From the NCBI GenBank assembly GCA_038244055.1, contig JBBRTW010000042.1:1-25329 (forward strand): 25,329 bases of DNA, written 5' to 3'. Under the pieces are notes generated by a model. That model did not search any database, had not been told where the DNA came from, and saw only the letters and a list, made by a program, of their open reading frames with translations. The position numbers and the translations under genes are program-made. This DNA comes from DASPKW01 sp038244055 (GTDB lineage Bacteria > Planctomycetota > Phycisphaerae > Tepidisphaerales > Tepidisphaeraceae). Of the stretch, positions 7,361 through 16,567 are shown piece after piece (the stretch's first letter is position 1; each line of letters starts with the position of its first letter).

Positions 7361-8890
7361 ATGCCGCGGTGGATTATTCGCGTGCTGTTGGCATTGCTTG
7401 CACTCCCCGCCGCGCGATTGCCGGCGGCCGCGCCGAATCTGATTCCGACGATACCCAGCACCGCGCCCGATTATTTCTGCACGTGGAACGTGCAGGGCTT
7501 CGCGTGCGGCTACGCCGGCGCCAGCGCGCAGGCGGATATGATGATCGAAACCAGTCTCTTTGGTCAGGCACCGAATCAGAACTGGCTGGGGTTCTACGAG
7601 GGGGTGCGGAGCGACCTGACTTTTCTTCTCGATGACGCGTTCGATTTCCCGATCGGCGGCGGGCACAACTGCCCGATCCGGGGGAGTGTGGAACTCGATC
7701 CCGGCCGGTTTCCTTCGTATCGGGGCACACCGGCGGAACGGCTCGCGAAATTGAGCCGCGATGTTCGCGCCAGGGGATGGCGGGATCTCGGGCTGTGGAT
7801 TTGCAACTCGCGCACGAAGATCGCCGGGCAGGAAGGCGTCGACAGCGATGCCTATTGGAGCGAGCGGCTGGCCTGGTCGCAGCAGGCGGGCATCGGTTCG
7901 TGGAAGGTGGATTGGGGAATCGGCGAGCCCGGCAAGCCGCTTTGGAAATTCGCGGTCACGCCCAAAGCTCGAAGCGCGGCTCCCGATGTGTGGATCGAGT
8001 TCGGCGCGAAAGGCGATATCTATCGCACTTACGATGTGGGGATCCATGTTTCGATACCGGAGACGGTACGCCGAATCGCCGCCTTTCTCGCCAAGGATGC
8101 GCCCAGCGATCATCGGCTGATCAATTGCGAAGACGAGGTGTACATCGGGGCCGGCGCGGGCGCTTCGTATGGGGTGATGCGCCATCCGCTGGCGGGGGAC
8201 ATGCCCAACGGCAGGCGGGATCATTTCTTCCCGCCGGATTTCCGGGATGTGAAGCATCGTATGGATGAGGTGACGCGGGCGGTGCGATGGCATCGGATCG
8301 CCCAGCCCTTCGGCAAGGGAGATGCCGCGATCATCGATGAGAACACCCTGACCGATTTCAAGAGCAAACCCGCGCCGGCGCGGATCGCGCGCGGCGGCCT
8401 CGCGCTTCCAACAGTGACCGTGCCGCGGGGAAAGGAGCCGCCTTACGTGGTTTGCTCGCGCCATCCGGATGGCGAGATCGCGGTGGCGACCCTGCCGCGC
8501 AATCTCGGCGATGGGAAGAAGTCAGCGCTGAGTTTTCCCCTGGCGGACATCGCGCTGGATGTCGGGAAACTGGATCGGCCGGTGGGAATCTTCGGGGAGT
8601 ACAACAGCCTCGCGCTGGTGACGAGCAGTGCGATCGCCGGCAGGCGCATCCTGGCGCAAGATATGGCGGGCTCGACGCCGGTGGATATCACCGGCGACGT
8701 GCAGGTGACCGAGGGGCGGTTGACGATCCCGGGCGGCGTGATTCACCGCGTTGGCCTGGGCGCGGCCAAACCGGGCGATGTTTCGGATCCCGGGCTGGTG
8801 CTGGCGATCGAGGGAATCACTCAAATCATCGCCAAGCCGGCAATGGTTCCGGGAAAGATTGCGCGTGCGGCGGCCAGGACGATTCAATGA
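7361..8890 (+). CDS. Secreted clan GH-D-like (GH27/GH36-type) glycoside hydrolase
   Basis: A 509-residue exported (beta/alpha)8 glycosidase. The start at 7361 is chosen because it opens directly into a signal peptide (MPRWIIRVLLALLALPAARL); in-frame ATGs at 7310, 7319 and 7325 would put about 12-17 residues ahead of it. The ribosome binding site is weak for all. Features of retaining alpha-galactosidase-type barrels: an Asp pair in FLLDDAFDF (D91/D92), the WKVDWG motif whose D184 is the candidate nucleophile, and YRTYDVG, whose D225 resembles the general-acid region (R-S-D-D) of GH27. A beta-sandwich-like C-terminal domain follows from about residue 340. An alpha-galactosidase or related activity is likely but unproven, and the sequence is not a close match to standard GH27 or GH36. 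First gene of the plus-strand series; the GH97 gene starts 19 bp after its stop. Confidence 0.72.
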   Translation: MPRWIIRVLLALLALPAARLPAAAPNLIPTIPSTAPDYFCTWNVQGFACGYAGASAQADMMIETSLFGQAPNQNWLGFYEGVRSDLTFLLDDAFDFPIGGGHNCPIRGSVELDPGRFPSYRGTPAERLAKLSRDVRARGWRDLGLWICNSRTKIAGQEGVDSDAYWSERLAWSQQAGIGSWKVDWGIGEPGKPLWKFAVTPKARSAAPDVWIEFGAKGDIYRTYDVGIHVSIPETVRRIAAFLAKDAPSDHRLINCEDEVYIGAGAGASYGVMRHPLAGDMPNGRRDHFFPPDFRDVKHRMDEVTRAVRWHRIAQPFGKGDAAIIDENTLTDFKSKPAPARIARGGLALPTVTVPRGKEPPYVVCSRHPDGEIAVATLPRNLGDGKKSALSFPLADIALDVGKLDRPVGIFGEYNSLALVTSSAIAGRRILAQDMAGSTPVDITGDVQVTEGRLTIPGGVIHRVGLGAAKPGDVSDPGLVLAIEGITQIIAKPAMVPGKIARAAARTIQ

Positions 8891-8909
8891 CCTTTTCTGT
8901 CGAATTCCC

Positions 8910-10898
8910 ATGAAGTCACTCAAGATTGCAATTCTATTGATGTCAATTGGCGCTTTGGCTGGTGCGGCGACGGCCGAGCCGCCGGGAGAACTCGTCGAAT
9001 CCCCTGATGGACGAATCAAAGTCAGCGTGCGCATGGAAACCGGCCATCCCCTGTGGCAGACGACGCTCGCCGGCCAGCCTTTGATCGAGACCGGCGCGCT
9101 CGGCCTGGAATTGGGGCGCGAATCGTTTCGCGAGCCGTTCGTCATCGAGCGCACGGAGCGCGCCCAAGGCGATTCCACCTGGCGGCCGGTCTGGGGAAAC
9201 CTCAGCGAGGTGCGCGATCATTACAACGAGATGGTCGTCACGATGCGGGAAGCGCAGGGCACCAAGCGCAGCTTTCAGGTCGCGCTGCGGGCCTACGATC
9301 AGGGGATCGGCATCCGGTACACGGTCCCCGCTCAGCCGGGTCTTGAGTCGGTGAGCATCAGGAAGCGTCTGACCGAATACCGCTTCGCGGATAATCGCAC
9401 GATCTACCAGAACCGCAATTACGAATACGGCACGGTCAAGATGGATTCGATGTCCAAAAGCGAAGGCAACCTGACGGTGGATGCCGGCGGCGGACGGTTC
9501 GTATCGCTGACGGATGCCGATCGCGCCAACTTTTCCGCGACCGCGTGGGAACGCAGCAAGGTCAAGGCCAACACGATTGTGGGTTCTTTGAATTCAGCCG
9601 CTGAGGGCGCGCTTCCGCTGGCGACCTCATGGGAAGTGATGATCGTCGGCGACACGCTCGGCAAGCTCTACGAAAATCGCTTCATCGTCGAGAATCTCAA
9701 TCCCCCCTGCGCGATCGCCGACACCTCCTGGATCAAACCGGGCAAGGCGATCTGCCAGATTCGCAACGCCCGCATGGTGACCGGCGAACTCAAGAAGCTT
9801 CTGGATTTCGCATCGGCGCATCGCATTCAATACATGGAGATCGACCACTCCTGGAATGGCGCGGAAACGAAATGGACGCCGGCCGAGATCGCCTTCTTTG
9901 CAGCCAATAATCAGCCGTTCTGGAACGACAAGCCGGAGTGGCGAAACAATATCGGCGGCAATCCGATGGTGGCCGCCAAGGGCTGGGTTCCATTTCGTCC
10001 CAAGGCCAATTCCGGCGGGAATTTCGTCGATCTCGATCTGCCCGAGCTCTGCGCATACGGGAAGAAGCTGAACCCGCCGGTGGGGGTTTGCGTGTATGTT
10101 CGCTGCGCGTTGTTCAAAGAATTTGGCGGGGACCATCCGATCGATGAGGTCTTTGCGGCGTACGAAAAGATGGGCCTTTCCGGCGTCAAGCCGGGCTTTG
10201 CTCCCAACGGCAGCCAGTACAACGAACGCACCATCGCCTACATGATGAAGAAAGCGGCCGAGCACAAACTCATCGCCACAATTCACGATGGGTTCTATCC
10301 GTACGGGCTTTCGCGCACCTATCCGAACCTGATGAACGTGGAGGGCGGGGCCGGCGATGAGGCGGAACATTCGATCAAGCCGGAGATGAAGTCGCTGCAC
10401 GATGTGATGCTCGTGTTCACGAGGCTGCTGATGGGGCCCTTCGATTACACGCCGGAAATCGGCCGGGTGAGCAAGACATACTGCCATCAGGTCTCGATGA
10501 TCAGCATGTATCAGGGCCGTCCGAGCATTCGCGGCGGGATGAAGCAATGGTCCCCCGGCGGCGAAGGCGGCGGCGAGATCGAGTTCGTCGAAAAATGGCC
10601 CGGCATCTTCGATGAAACCCGCGTCGCGGCTGAAGCATGCGAATCGGTGACCCTGGCCCAGCGGCGCGGTGACAGTTGGTACATCGCCAGCATGTCCGGC
10701 CCGCATGCCCGCTCCTATTCCTATCCCCTGGATTTCTTGACGGCAGGAAAGACGTACAACGCAAGCATCTACAGCGACACGCCCGGGAGCCGAAAATCAA
10801 CCCACTCGGCGCAGAAAGTGAATTCAAAAACGATCGTTCCGATCGCAATGGAGCCCAATGGGGGGCATTTGATGATTATCGAACCGGATGCGAATTAA
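8910..10898 (+). CDS. GH97-family protein with a non-canonical active site
   Basis: A 662-residue exported protein with a signal peptide (residues 1-22). GH97 enzymes are alpha-glucosidases or alpha-galactosidases. Layout fits the family: N-terminal beta-sandwich (about 25-280), TIM barrel (about 285-560) and C-terminal beta domain. Family motifs include LGLELG, the barrel strand around IQYMEIDHSW, YGLSRTYPNLMN and FTRLLMGPFDYTPE. E478 in MNVEGGAGDE matches the conserved catalytic acid. The retaining subgroup has its nucleophile Asp in a VK-x-D-F motif; here it is VKPGF, with G429 at that position. The inverting (SusB-type) Glu bases are also not evident: the position after H459 is Asp (D460) and the loop that carries the other Glu is short. 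It may be inverting with substituted residues, have altered chemistry, or bind only. Confidence 0.88.
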   Translation: MKSLKIAILLMSIGALAGAATAEPPGELVESPDGRIKVSVRMETGHPLWQTTLAGQPLIETGALGLELGRESFREPFVIERTERAQGDSTWRPVWGNLSEVRDHYNEMVVTMREAQGTKRSFQVALRAYDQGIGIRYTVPAQPGLESVSIRKRLTEYRFADNRTIYQNRNYEYGTVKMDSMSKSEGNLTVDAGGGRFVSLTDADRANFSATAWERSKVKANTIVGSLNSAAEGALPLATSWEVMIVGDTLGKLYENRFIVENLNPPCAIADTSWIKPGKAICQIRNARMVTGELKKLLDFASAHRIQYMEIDHSWNGAETKWTPAEIAFFAANNQPFWNDKPEWRNNIGGNPMVAAKGWVPFRPKANSGGNFVDLDLPELCAYGKKLNPPVGVCVYVRCALFKEFGGDHPIDEVFAAYEKMGLSGVKPGFAPNGSQYNERTIAYMMKKAAEHKLIATIHDGFYPYGLSRTYPNLMNVEGGAGDEAEHSIKPEMKSLHDVMLVFTRLLMGPFDYTPEIGRVSKTYCHQVSMISMYQGRPSIRGGMKQWSPGGEGGGEIEFVEKWPGIFDETRVAAEACESVTLAQRRGDSWYIASMSGPHARSYSYPLDFLTAGKTYNASIYSDTPGSRKSTHSAQKVNSKTIVPIAMEPNGGHLMIIEPDAN

Positions 10899-10918
10899 GG
10901 GCTGGCGCGCGACCGGGA

Positions 10919-10936
10919 TGCCTCGCGTTCGAGGCA
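10919..10936 (+). promoter_or_regulatory. Perfect 7-bp hairpin between GH97 and oxidoreductase genes
   Basis: TGCCTCG and CGAGGCA pair around a CGTT loop, 20 nt after the GH97 stop. There is no T-tract, so it is more likely an mRNA processing or stability element than an intrinsic terminator. It makes the 116-bp gap a plausible point for differential expression within the series. Confidence 0.3.
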
Positions 10937-11014
10937 ATGCCTCACGATAAACCACCGATGAAACGGCACGTTCTTCACCATGTATGCGGATCAACCGACA
11001 CCGAGAATGAAGCG

Positions 11015-12667
11015 ATGAGACACCTTCCAGGCCCGATCGATCAGTCAAGGTCAACGCGCCGACGATTTATCGCGATCGCCAGTGCGACTCTGGCGGCCGG
11101 GATGTTCACCAAGGCGCAGTCGGGCGATGATCCGGACAGCTTCGATGTGTGTGTTTACGGCGGCAACGCGAGCGGCATCATGGCGGCGGTAGCCGCATCG
11201 CGCGAAGGATGCCGGGTGGTGGTGATCGAGCCTTCGCGCTGGCTGGGCGGCATGACCGGTGGCGGACTGAGCGCCATCGATTGGGGTCGGGAGCAGGCGA
11301 TCGGCGGTACGGCGCGGGGCATTCTCAAGCAGGGATACAACGATACACAGTACCGAGCGGCCTTCGCGGCACTGGTCAAGGACCACGCCATTACTGTGAT
11401 TTTTGAACATCGTGTTGCCTCGGTGAAAAGCGACGGCGCGACGATTCAGAACATCACGCTCGATTTTGCCCCGCCGGATCGGCTCGGCTGCCCCATCGGC
11501 AAGGCCAGGACGCCGGCTTCGCGGGTCATTTCAGCGCGCGTGTTCATCGACTGCGGCTACGAGGGCGATTTGATGGTCCGCTCTGGTGTGTCCTACACCT
11601 TTGGACGCGAAGCGCGGGAGGCTTATGGCGAATCGCTCGCCGGCGCGCAGCCGAACATGTTGGTCTACGAGATCGACCCGTATCTAAAGCCGGGCGATCC
11701 GGCAAGCGGGCTGCTGCCGATGCTTCAGGACGTTCGGATGTCGCCCGAAGGCGCTGCCGACAAGCTCACCATGGGCTACGGTTTCCGCTGGAAATTCAGC
11801 ACCGCGGCTGACCGCCTGCCGATCGAAGCGCCCGATGATTATGACCCCCGCGCCTTTGAACTCTACCGGCGCGGCCTGGCGGGCAAGATCAACATGGCCA
11901 GGGGCCGGCGCATGCGTAAGCTCGGGCAATTTGAAGACGAAGGCGGCCACATTTACGCCATGGGCGCGGGCAACCTCGCGAGGTCGCTTTGGGCGCCCAC
12001 CAATTATGGCAGCAATGCCGATTACCCTGATGGGGATTATCCAACCCGCGCCCGCATCTGGAAGGCCCAGCAGGATTTCATGCGCGGCATTACCCATTTC
12101 CTGCGCACGGACCCGGTAGTTCCCCCGGCGATGCGAAAGCAGGCGCTGGGCATGGGCTTCCAGCCGGGAATCTTCGACGACACCCGTGGCTGGCCCCACC
12201 AACTCTACGTCCGCGAAGCGCGGCGCATGAAGTCCACCTATGTTCTGACGCAGAAGGACATGGCCGGCGAAACCAACCCCGATGACAGTGTGGGCCTGGC
12301 TTCTTATGGCGTGGATGAATGGCCTTATGCGACCTACGCACTCGATGGCAAAGTGGCGCTCAATGGCGGGTATTTCTCAGTGCTCTACCTCGATGCGGCT
12401 CACAAGGGCATCTACAAAATACCCTATCGCGCCATCACGCCCGCGGCCGGGCAATGCACTAATTTGCTCGTGCCGGTCTGCCTGTCCGCGAGCCATATTG
12501 CCATGACGTCCATACGGATGGAGCCGGTGTGGATGATCCTGGGTGAGTCGGCCGGCGTCGCGGCGGCGATGGCGGTCAAAGAAAAGGTGGCTGTGCAGGC
12601 GATCGACTATGGCGGCCTGCGAAAGAAGCTCCTGGCACTGCATCAGCGGCTCGAACGTCCGGAATAA
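11015..12667 (+). CDS. Tat-exported FAD-dependent oxidoreductase (FAD_oxidored family)
   Basis: A 550-residue flavoprotein. The ATG at 11015 is preferred over in-frame ATGs at 10937 and 10958 because it places the twin-arginine signal (STRRRFIAIASATLAAGMF, residues 13-31) near the N-terminus; the ribosome binding site is poor for all. A Rossmann dinucleotide-binding motif follows (FDVCVYGGNASGIMAAVAA, then VVVIEP about 30 residues on), next LGGMTGGGLSAIDWG, and the typical C-terminal FAD segment GESAGVAAAMAV. Members of this family are often mislabelled xanthan lyase and sit in glycan-degradation clusters of Planctomycetes, Verrucomicrobia and Bacteroidetes; their substrates are mostly unknown. 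Here the folded cofactor-bearing enzyme would act outside the cytoplasm with the neighbouring hydrolases. A sugar-oxidising role is an inference from context only. Confidence 0.9.
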   Translation: MRHLPGPIDQSRSTRRRFIAIASATLAAGMFTKAQSGDDPDSFDVCVYGGNASGIMAAVAASREGCRVVVIEPSRWLGGMTGGGLSAIDWGREQAIGGTARGILKQGYNDTQYRAAFAALVKDHAITVIFEHRVASVKSDGATIQNITLDFAPPDRLGCPIGKARTPASRVISARVFIDCGYEGDLMVRSGVSYTFGREAREAYGESLAGAQPNMLVYEIDPYLKPGDPASGLLPMLQDVRMSPEGAADKLTMGYGFRWKFSTAADRLPIEAPDDYDPRAFELYRRGLAGKINMARGRRMRKLGQFEDEGGHIYAMGAGNLARSLWAPTNYGSNADYPDGDYPTRARIWKAQQDFMRGITHFLRTDPVVPPAMRKQALGMGFQPGIFDDTRGWPHQLYVREARRMKSTYVLTQKDMAGETNPDDSVGLASYGVDEWPYATYALDGKVALNGGYFSVLYLDAAHKGIYKIPYRAITPAAGQCTNLLVPVCLSASHIAMTSIRMEPVWMILGESAGVAAAMAVKEKVAVQAIDYGGLRKKLLALHQRLERPE

Positions 12668-12697
12668 ATTCTCCATTCTCGTCTGTCAATTCGATTC

Positions 12698-12928
12698 ATG
12701 AAAAGGATATTCCGCCCAATCACAATTTCGCTGGCCTGGCTTTGCTCGGGCCTGCTGCTGGCAGGTCCGCCGGCCGTCAAGGATCCCGCCTATGCGGAGA
12801 TTACGGATGATCCGAAGCTGCCGCGCGTGCTGATCATTGGCGATAATCCGCATTTCAACAGCAAGGGCTCGCAGGCGCTGGCCAGGCAGATTGCGGACCG
12901 CATCAAAGTCGCCCTCAATAGCAGGTGA
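12698..12928 (+). pseudogene. SGNH/GDSL hydrolase gene with a large in-frame internal deletion
   Basis: A 76-residue ORF that looks like the two ends of an SGNH/GDSL esterase of the usual 230-260 residues. Residues 1-22 are a signal peptide. Then comes KDPAYAEITDDPKLPRVLIIGD, which matches the start of the family up to the first two residues of the GDS nucleophile block. It jumps directly to NPHFNSKGSQALARQIADRI, which matches the C-terminal block holding the catalytic His (H-F-x-x-x-G). The nucleophile Ser and the whole central domain are missing, so no esterase activity is expected. The frame is preserved across the junction. A genuine deletion is most likely; an assembly collapse should be excluded. 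It sits between the oxidoreductase and GH98-like genes, where an acetyl-esterase would make sense. Confidence 0.72.
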
Positions 12929-12933
12929 TTTCC

Positions 12934-15900
12934 ATGAACCACTCCATGAACGCAAAACGACCGGCCGGCTGCTTCATTCCCGCCTTGCCGGTCATCGCCT
13001 TGCTCGCCGCGTTCATCAGCTCCAAGTCTCTCGCCGCGCCGGCCGAGGGAGCGCCGCGCGTTGCGATCTCCATCGTGAACTATTCCGAGCTGCCGGTTTA
13101 CGCTCATGCGATCGCGCTCGATCTCGAGCCGATCCGCCGGACGCTCGGCATCGCGCCCGGCTCGCCCATCGCCATTCACAGCGCCGAGGGAAGGCGGGGT
13201 TATCCGGCTGTGGGCGGGCAGCAGGATGGCAAGAGCGTCGCCTGGTGCTATCTGTCCATGAAACCGCATTCCCGCTTTGACGGCTTCGCCGAGCCGGCAC
13301 AAGGTTGGGCCGATCCTTCGCAACTGACGGCCGCCACCTCGACCCCCGGCCAGATGTCGGCGCAGATGTGCAATGGCATCGTACGGTTCAAGCTCGGCCC
13401 GGCAGGATGGGCCCTGGGCTTCAATCCGGGCGACGGCTTCGGGATAGCGCCGGTCCGCGCCGCCAATGCACCCGCTATCGACCCGGCAAAACGGCCCAAT
13501 GCCGATGCCGATCCGTTGATGATGATCGACAAGGGCAACCTGCAATTCTGGATCGATAATCAAAACCGCGGCCGACTGACCAATGGAAAACCAGGCGATA
13601 TGGGCCTGGTCAATTTCCCCGCGTCGGCGACGCTGGTGAAATGCGAGTCATCGGTCAACCCGGGGGGGGTCCCCTCGATCGCGCTGGTTCGACGAATGAG
13701 CGGACTCGCCAAAGATATCACGGTCACCGAGACATTCGAGTTACTGCCGGGTCTGCCGATCCTGATCTGTCGAATTCGCTGGGATAATGAAGGCGATGCG
13801 CCGCTCTGGGTCGCCTATGTCGGCAGCGGCGATGGCATCAAGGGTTCCTGGGGCCGGACCTTGATGGCCGCCCCTTTGATCGAGCGGATGAAGACGCCGC
13901 TCAAAGGCTACCTCAACGGCGCGGAGACCCGCCCCGCGTGGAACAGCGGCCTTGCCAAAGTCAGCATGGAATCCTCGGCGACCGGCTGCGGCGTCGGACT
14001 TTCCACGCTCCTGCCGACGCCCGGATCGGTCGGCCAGGGCTCGATGATCTGGGGCGTCAACGGCAGCGGGTTCCAGGTCAACCTGATCGACCCGAAGGTC
14101 GGGCAGTTTCCATTTGAGATCAAGCCGCATGGGAAACTCGAAAACGGCAATGCGTTTCTGCTCACGCAGAACGGCACCAGTGCTTACCGTCAGGTGGTGG
14201 AGGTGTGGACGGCGCTGGCGGCCGGGAAGTCACCGCGCCTGGCATCGCCCTGCGCGGTGTTCGTCGATGGCGCGCCCGCCGCGCCGCAGACGGTGTCCGA
14301 TGCGCCCGACCTGCGCCCGCTAATGCAGCGAAGGGGCGATTCTCTGGTCGCCGCGCTGCGGATGGATTTCACGCGCTATTACACTTGCAGCGGAGAGGTC
14401 ACGATCGGCGACGCGCCGGTTGAGGTGATCGCGCATCCGCTGACCGCCAAAGCCAGGCCGATACCGCTCGCGACACTCACCCGATCCGGCCCGTTCAGTC
14501 TGGCGCTCAACGACGCGTTCCCGGCCGCGGATGAAGTTCCCTTCACACTCGAGTTCAAACGTGGCGCTGGCGCGGTGACGGCGTTCTCTATCACAGAAAC
14601 GCTTCCCGTCGCCCCCGAGCCGCGCTCGCCGCTCGACAACGCCGACATCACCGACATCGCCACCATGTTCCGCTGGCGGGCGATTCCCCTGGTGGTCGAC
14701 TACGAAATTCAGTGGTCGCGCTCGCCGGATTTCGCCGCCCCGGTGGTGGCGCGCTTCGCGATGAGCCAGGATCACCCCTGGTATATCCCGCCGAAGGACC
14801 AACTTCCCTCGGCCGGCAAATGGCATTGGCGCGTGCGCGGCGTGAAAGGATCGATCAACGGCGCCTGGTCCGCGCCGCATTCCTTCACAGTCAATACCGA
14901 TTACGCCCGCAAGCCGCTGGTTCGATCGATCTCGGCCGACAATCCGCTTTTCACGCTCGAAGCCTCGAAGTGGACGCCCTACACCCAGTTTCAATCGGAC
15001 ATGCCCGCTGAAATCCGGCCTTACGTCGGCATCATCGTCGAAGGATTCATCGACAAGGGACTGACGATCCAGGAAGCGCTGGCCGGCGTAGACAAGATTC
15101 CCCATCCCTTCCTGATGCGCACCCATCCACCCACGCAGATCAGCCTGGCGGACATCGAATGGGTCTGCCAGAATTTTCCAAATTTCATCGGCATCCAGGG
15201 CGGCGAGACCATCAAGAAACTCTACGAACCCGCGACGCCGCGCACCGGCGATGGCGAATACCATCGCCGAATGGTGATGCTGCTGGCGAAGTACGGCCGG
15301 TTCTTCCACGAAGCCGATGGCACTTACAAAGACGATGCCTGGCAGGACCTCTGGGATCGGCAACAGGATTTCCTCAAAGAATTCGGCCAATACATCGTCC
15401 TCACCCAGAAAAACAACATCATCCGCCGCCAGTTCTATACCCAGAGCGCGGTGATGGGCCTTTGGCTCGGCGGCATTACGCTCGCGCATGGCGCGTGGGA
15501 GGATGGCGGCTTCTACTGGCAGAATGCCGGCTTTGACGGCATCGATGTCTGTCGCGGCGAGCGCAGCGGGAAACTCAACACCATGCCCCGTTCCTTCTGG
15601 AGCCTGATGTGCGCGCAGGGCATCGCCCGCGGTTGCGGAATCTACAGCCTTGACGGCCAGACCTTGATGGAATCCAGCCGCTATCTCGCCAAACGCCCCG
15701 AGGGCGCGTGGCGCTCGGCGCTCTGGGATGACAACTACAAGACGACCGATACCTTCAAACGCTTTCTCGTTCCGCTGATCCAGGCGACGGTGAAGCATCA
15801 TCTTGTTCCAACCAAAGGCGAGGTACTGCGAAACGTCCGCCTGGCGGTCTACAACGATAAGGCCATTCAGCCCGATGCGCTCGCATGGCCGCACTACATG

Positions 15901-16491
15901 GAATATGGGCCGCTCTTCGCGGGGACTTACGGCTTCAAGAAGATGGGAAACATCGATGGCCAGCTCTGGGAGATCTTCCAGAACACGGGCCGATACCATT
16001 TCATTCCCGTGTTGCCCCAGGGCAATGTGCCGATCGATGGAACGATTGAAAATCTGCCTGTCTCGCGGCTTCAGAATGTGGTTGGTGTGCGCGAGCGCTT
16101 CAATGCCGCGTATCCGGCCTGGTACGAGGGGGATGCGTTTGTGGAGCACGTTGGCGACACCCTCGTGATATTGAACGCCAACGAAAATACCGATACAGCG
16201 CAGACCTATTCCGTTCCGCTGCACACGGAGCTGGTGCAGTCGCTTTCCGGAAAGATCGAAGTCCACTCTTTTGTCGTCGCAAGGGTGGAGGATCGTGGAA
16301 AGCAGTTCTGGCTTCAGTCCAACGCCGAATACGCCGACCGCGCAACCGAGCTCGCGTTCAAATGCAGCCGCAAACCCGATTGGCAAATCACGCCCGCATC
16401 CGCGGGTAAGGTTCTCTGGGACGAAAGCCGAACGACCTTGAGCATGAAACTCAACCACCAAGGTGGCGCCGTGGAAGTCCTGTTGAAATGA
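12934..16491 (+). CDS. Large secreted GH98-like glycoside hydrolase with an Fn3-like domain
   Basis: A 1185-residue exported protein. The ATG at 12934 has AGGTGA 5 nt upstream and is preferred to GTG at 12925. A signal peptide spans about residues 1-34. Residues about 40-560 are beta-rich and unrecognised. About 560-655 form a fibronectin III-like domain (MFRWRAIPLVVDYEIQWSRS ... WHWRVRG). From about 660 a TIM-barrel-like region resembles GH98 endo-beta-galactosidases: EIRPYVGIIVEGF, FPNFIGIQGGE, LLAKYGRFFHEADG, YIVLTQKNN and the C-terminal GRYHFIPVLPQG. Candidate acidic catalytic residues are the Glu in IQGGET and in FFHEADG, and the ED in HGAWEDGG. A weak family match leaves other endo-glycanases possible. 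It begins 5 bp after the SGNH relic and ends the plus-strand series. Confidence 0.65.
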   Translation: MNHSMNAKRPAGCFIPALPVIALLAAFISSKSLAAPAEGAPRVAISIVNYSELPVYAHAIALDLEPIRRTLGIAPGSPIAIHSAEGRRGYPAVGGQQDGKSVAWCYLSMKPHSRFDGFAEPAQGWADPSQLTAATSTPGQMSAQMCNGIVRFKLGPAGWALGFNPGDGFGIAPVRAANAPAIDPAKRPNADADPLMMIDKGNLQFWIDNQNRGRLTNGKPGDMGLVNFPASATLVKCESSVNPGGVPSIALVRRMSGLAKDITVTETFELLPGLPILICRIRWDNEGDAPLWVAYVGSGDGIKGSWGRTLMAAPLIERMKTPLKGYLNGAETRPAWNSGLAKVSMESSATGCGVGLSTLLPTPGSVGQGSMIWGVNGSGFQVNLIDPKVGQFPFEIKPHGKLENGNAFLLTQNGTSAYRQVVEVWTALAAGKSPRLASPCAVFVDGAPAAPQTVSDAPDLRPLMQRRGDSLVAALRMDFTRYYTCSGEVTIGDAPVEVIAHPLTAKARPIPLATLTRSGPFSLALNDAFPAADEVPFTLEFKRGAGAVTAFSITETLPVAPEPRSPLDNADITDIATMFRWRAIPLVVDYEIQWSRSPDFAAPVVARFAMSQDHPWYIPPKDQLPSAGKWHWRVRGVKGSINGAWSAPHSFTVNTDYARKPLVRSISADNPLFTLEASKWTPYTQFQSDMPAEIRPYVGIIVEGFIDKGLTIQEALAGVDKIPHPFLMRTHPPTQISLADIEWVCQNFPNFIGIQGGETIKKLYEPATPRTGDGEYHRRMVMLLAKYGRFFHEADGTYKDDAWQDLWDRQQDFLKEFGQYIVLTQKNNIIRRQFYTQSAVMGLWLGGITLAHGAWEDGGFYWQNAGFDGIDVCRGERSGKLNTMPRSFWSLMCAQGIARGCGIYSLDGQTLMESSRYLAKRPEGAWRSALWDDNYKTTDTFKRFLVPLIQATVKHHLVPTKGEVLRNVRLAVYNDKAIQPDALAWPHYMEYGPLFAGTYGFKKMGNIDGQLWEIFQNTGRYHFIPVLPQGNVPIDGTIENLPVSRLQNVVGVRERFNAAYPAWYEGDAFVEHVGDTLVILNANENTDTAQTYSVPLHTELVQSLSGKIEVHSFVVARVEDRGKQFWLQSNAEYADRATELAFKCSRKPDWQITPASAGKVLWDESRTTLSMKLNHQGGAVEVLLK

Positions 16492-16567
16492 TCCGCCCCC
16501 CACTGATTCAACTGCCGCCCGAACATATTCCATCGCTGCATTCGTTGCGGTAACCGATTCCCGCACC

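Noticed and set aside
13658..13675. Long G-run inside the GH98-like gene that might hide a frameshift
   Set aside because: The frame and the protein-like sequence continue without change on both sides of the run.
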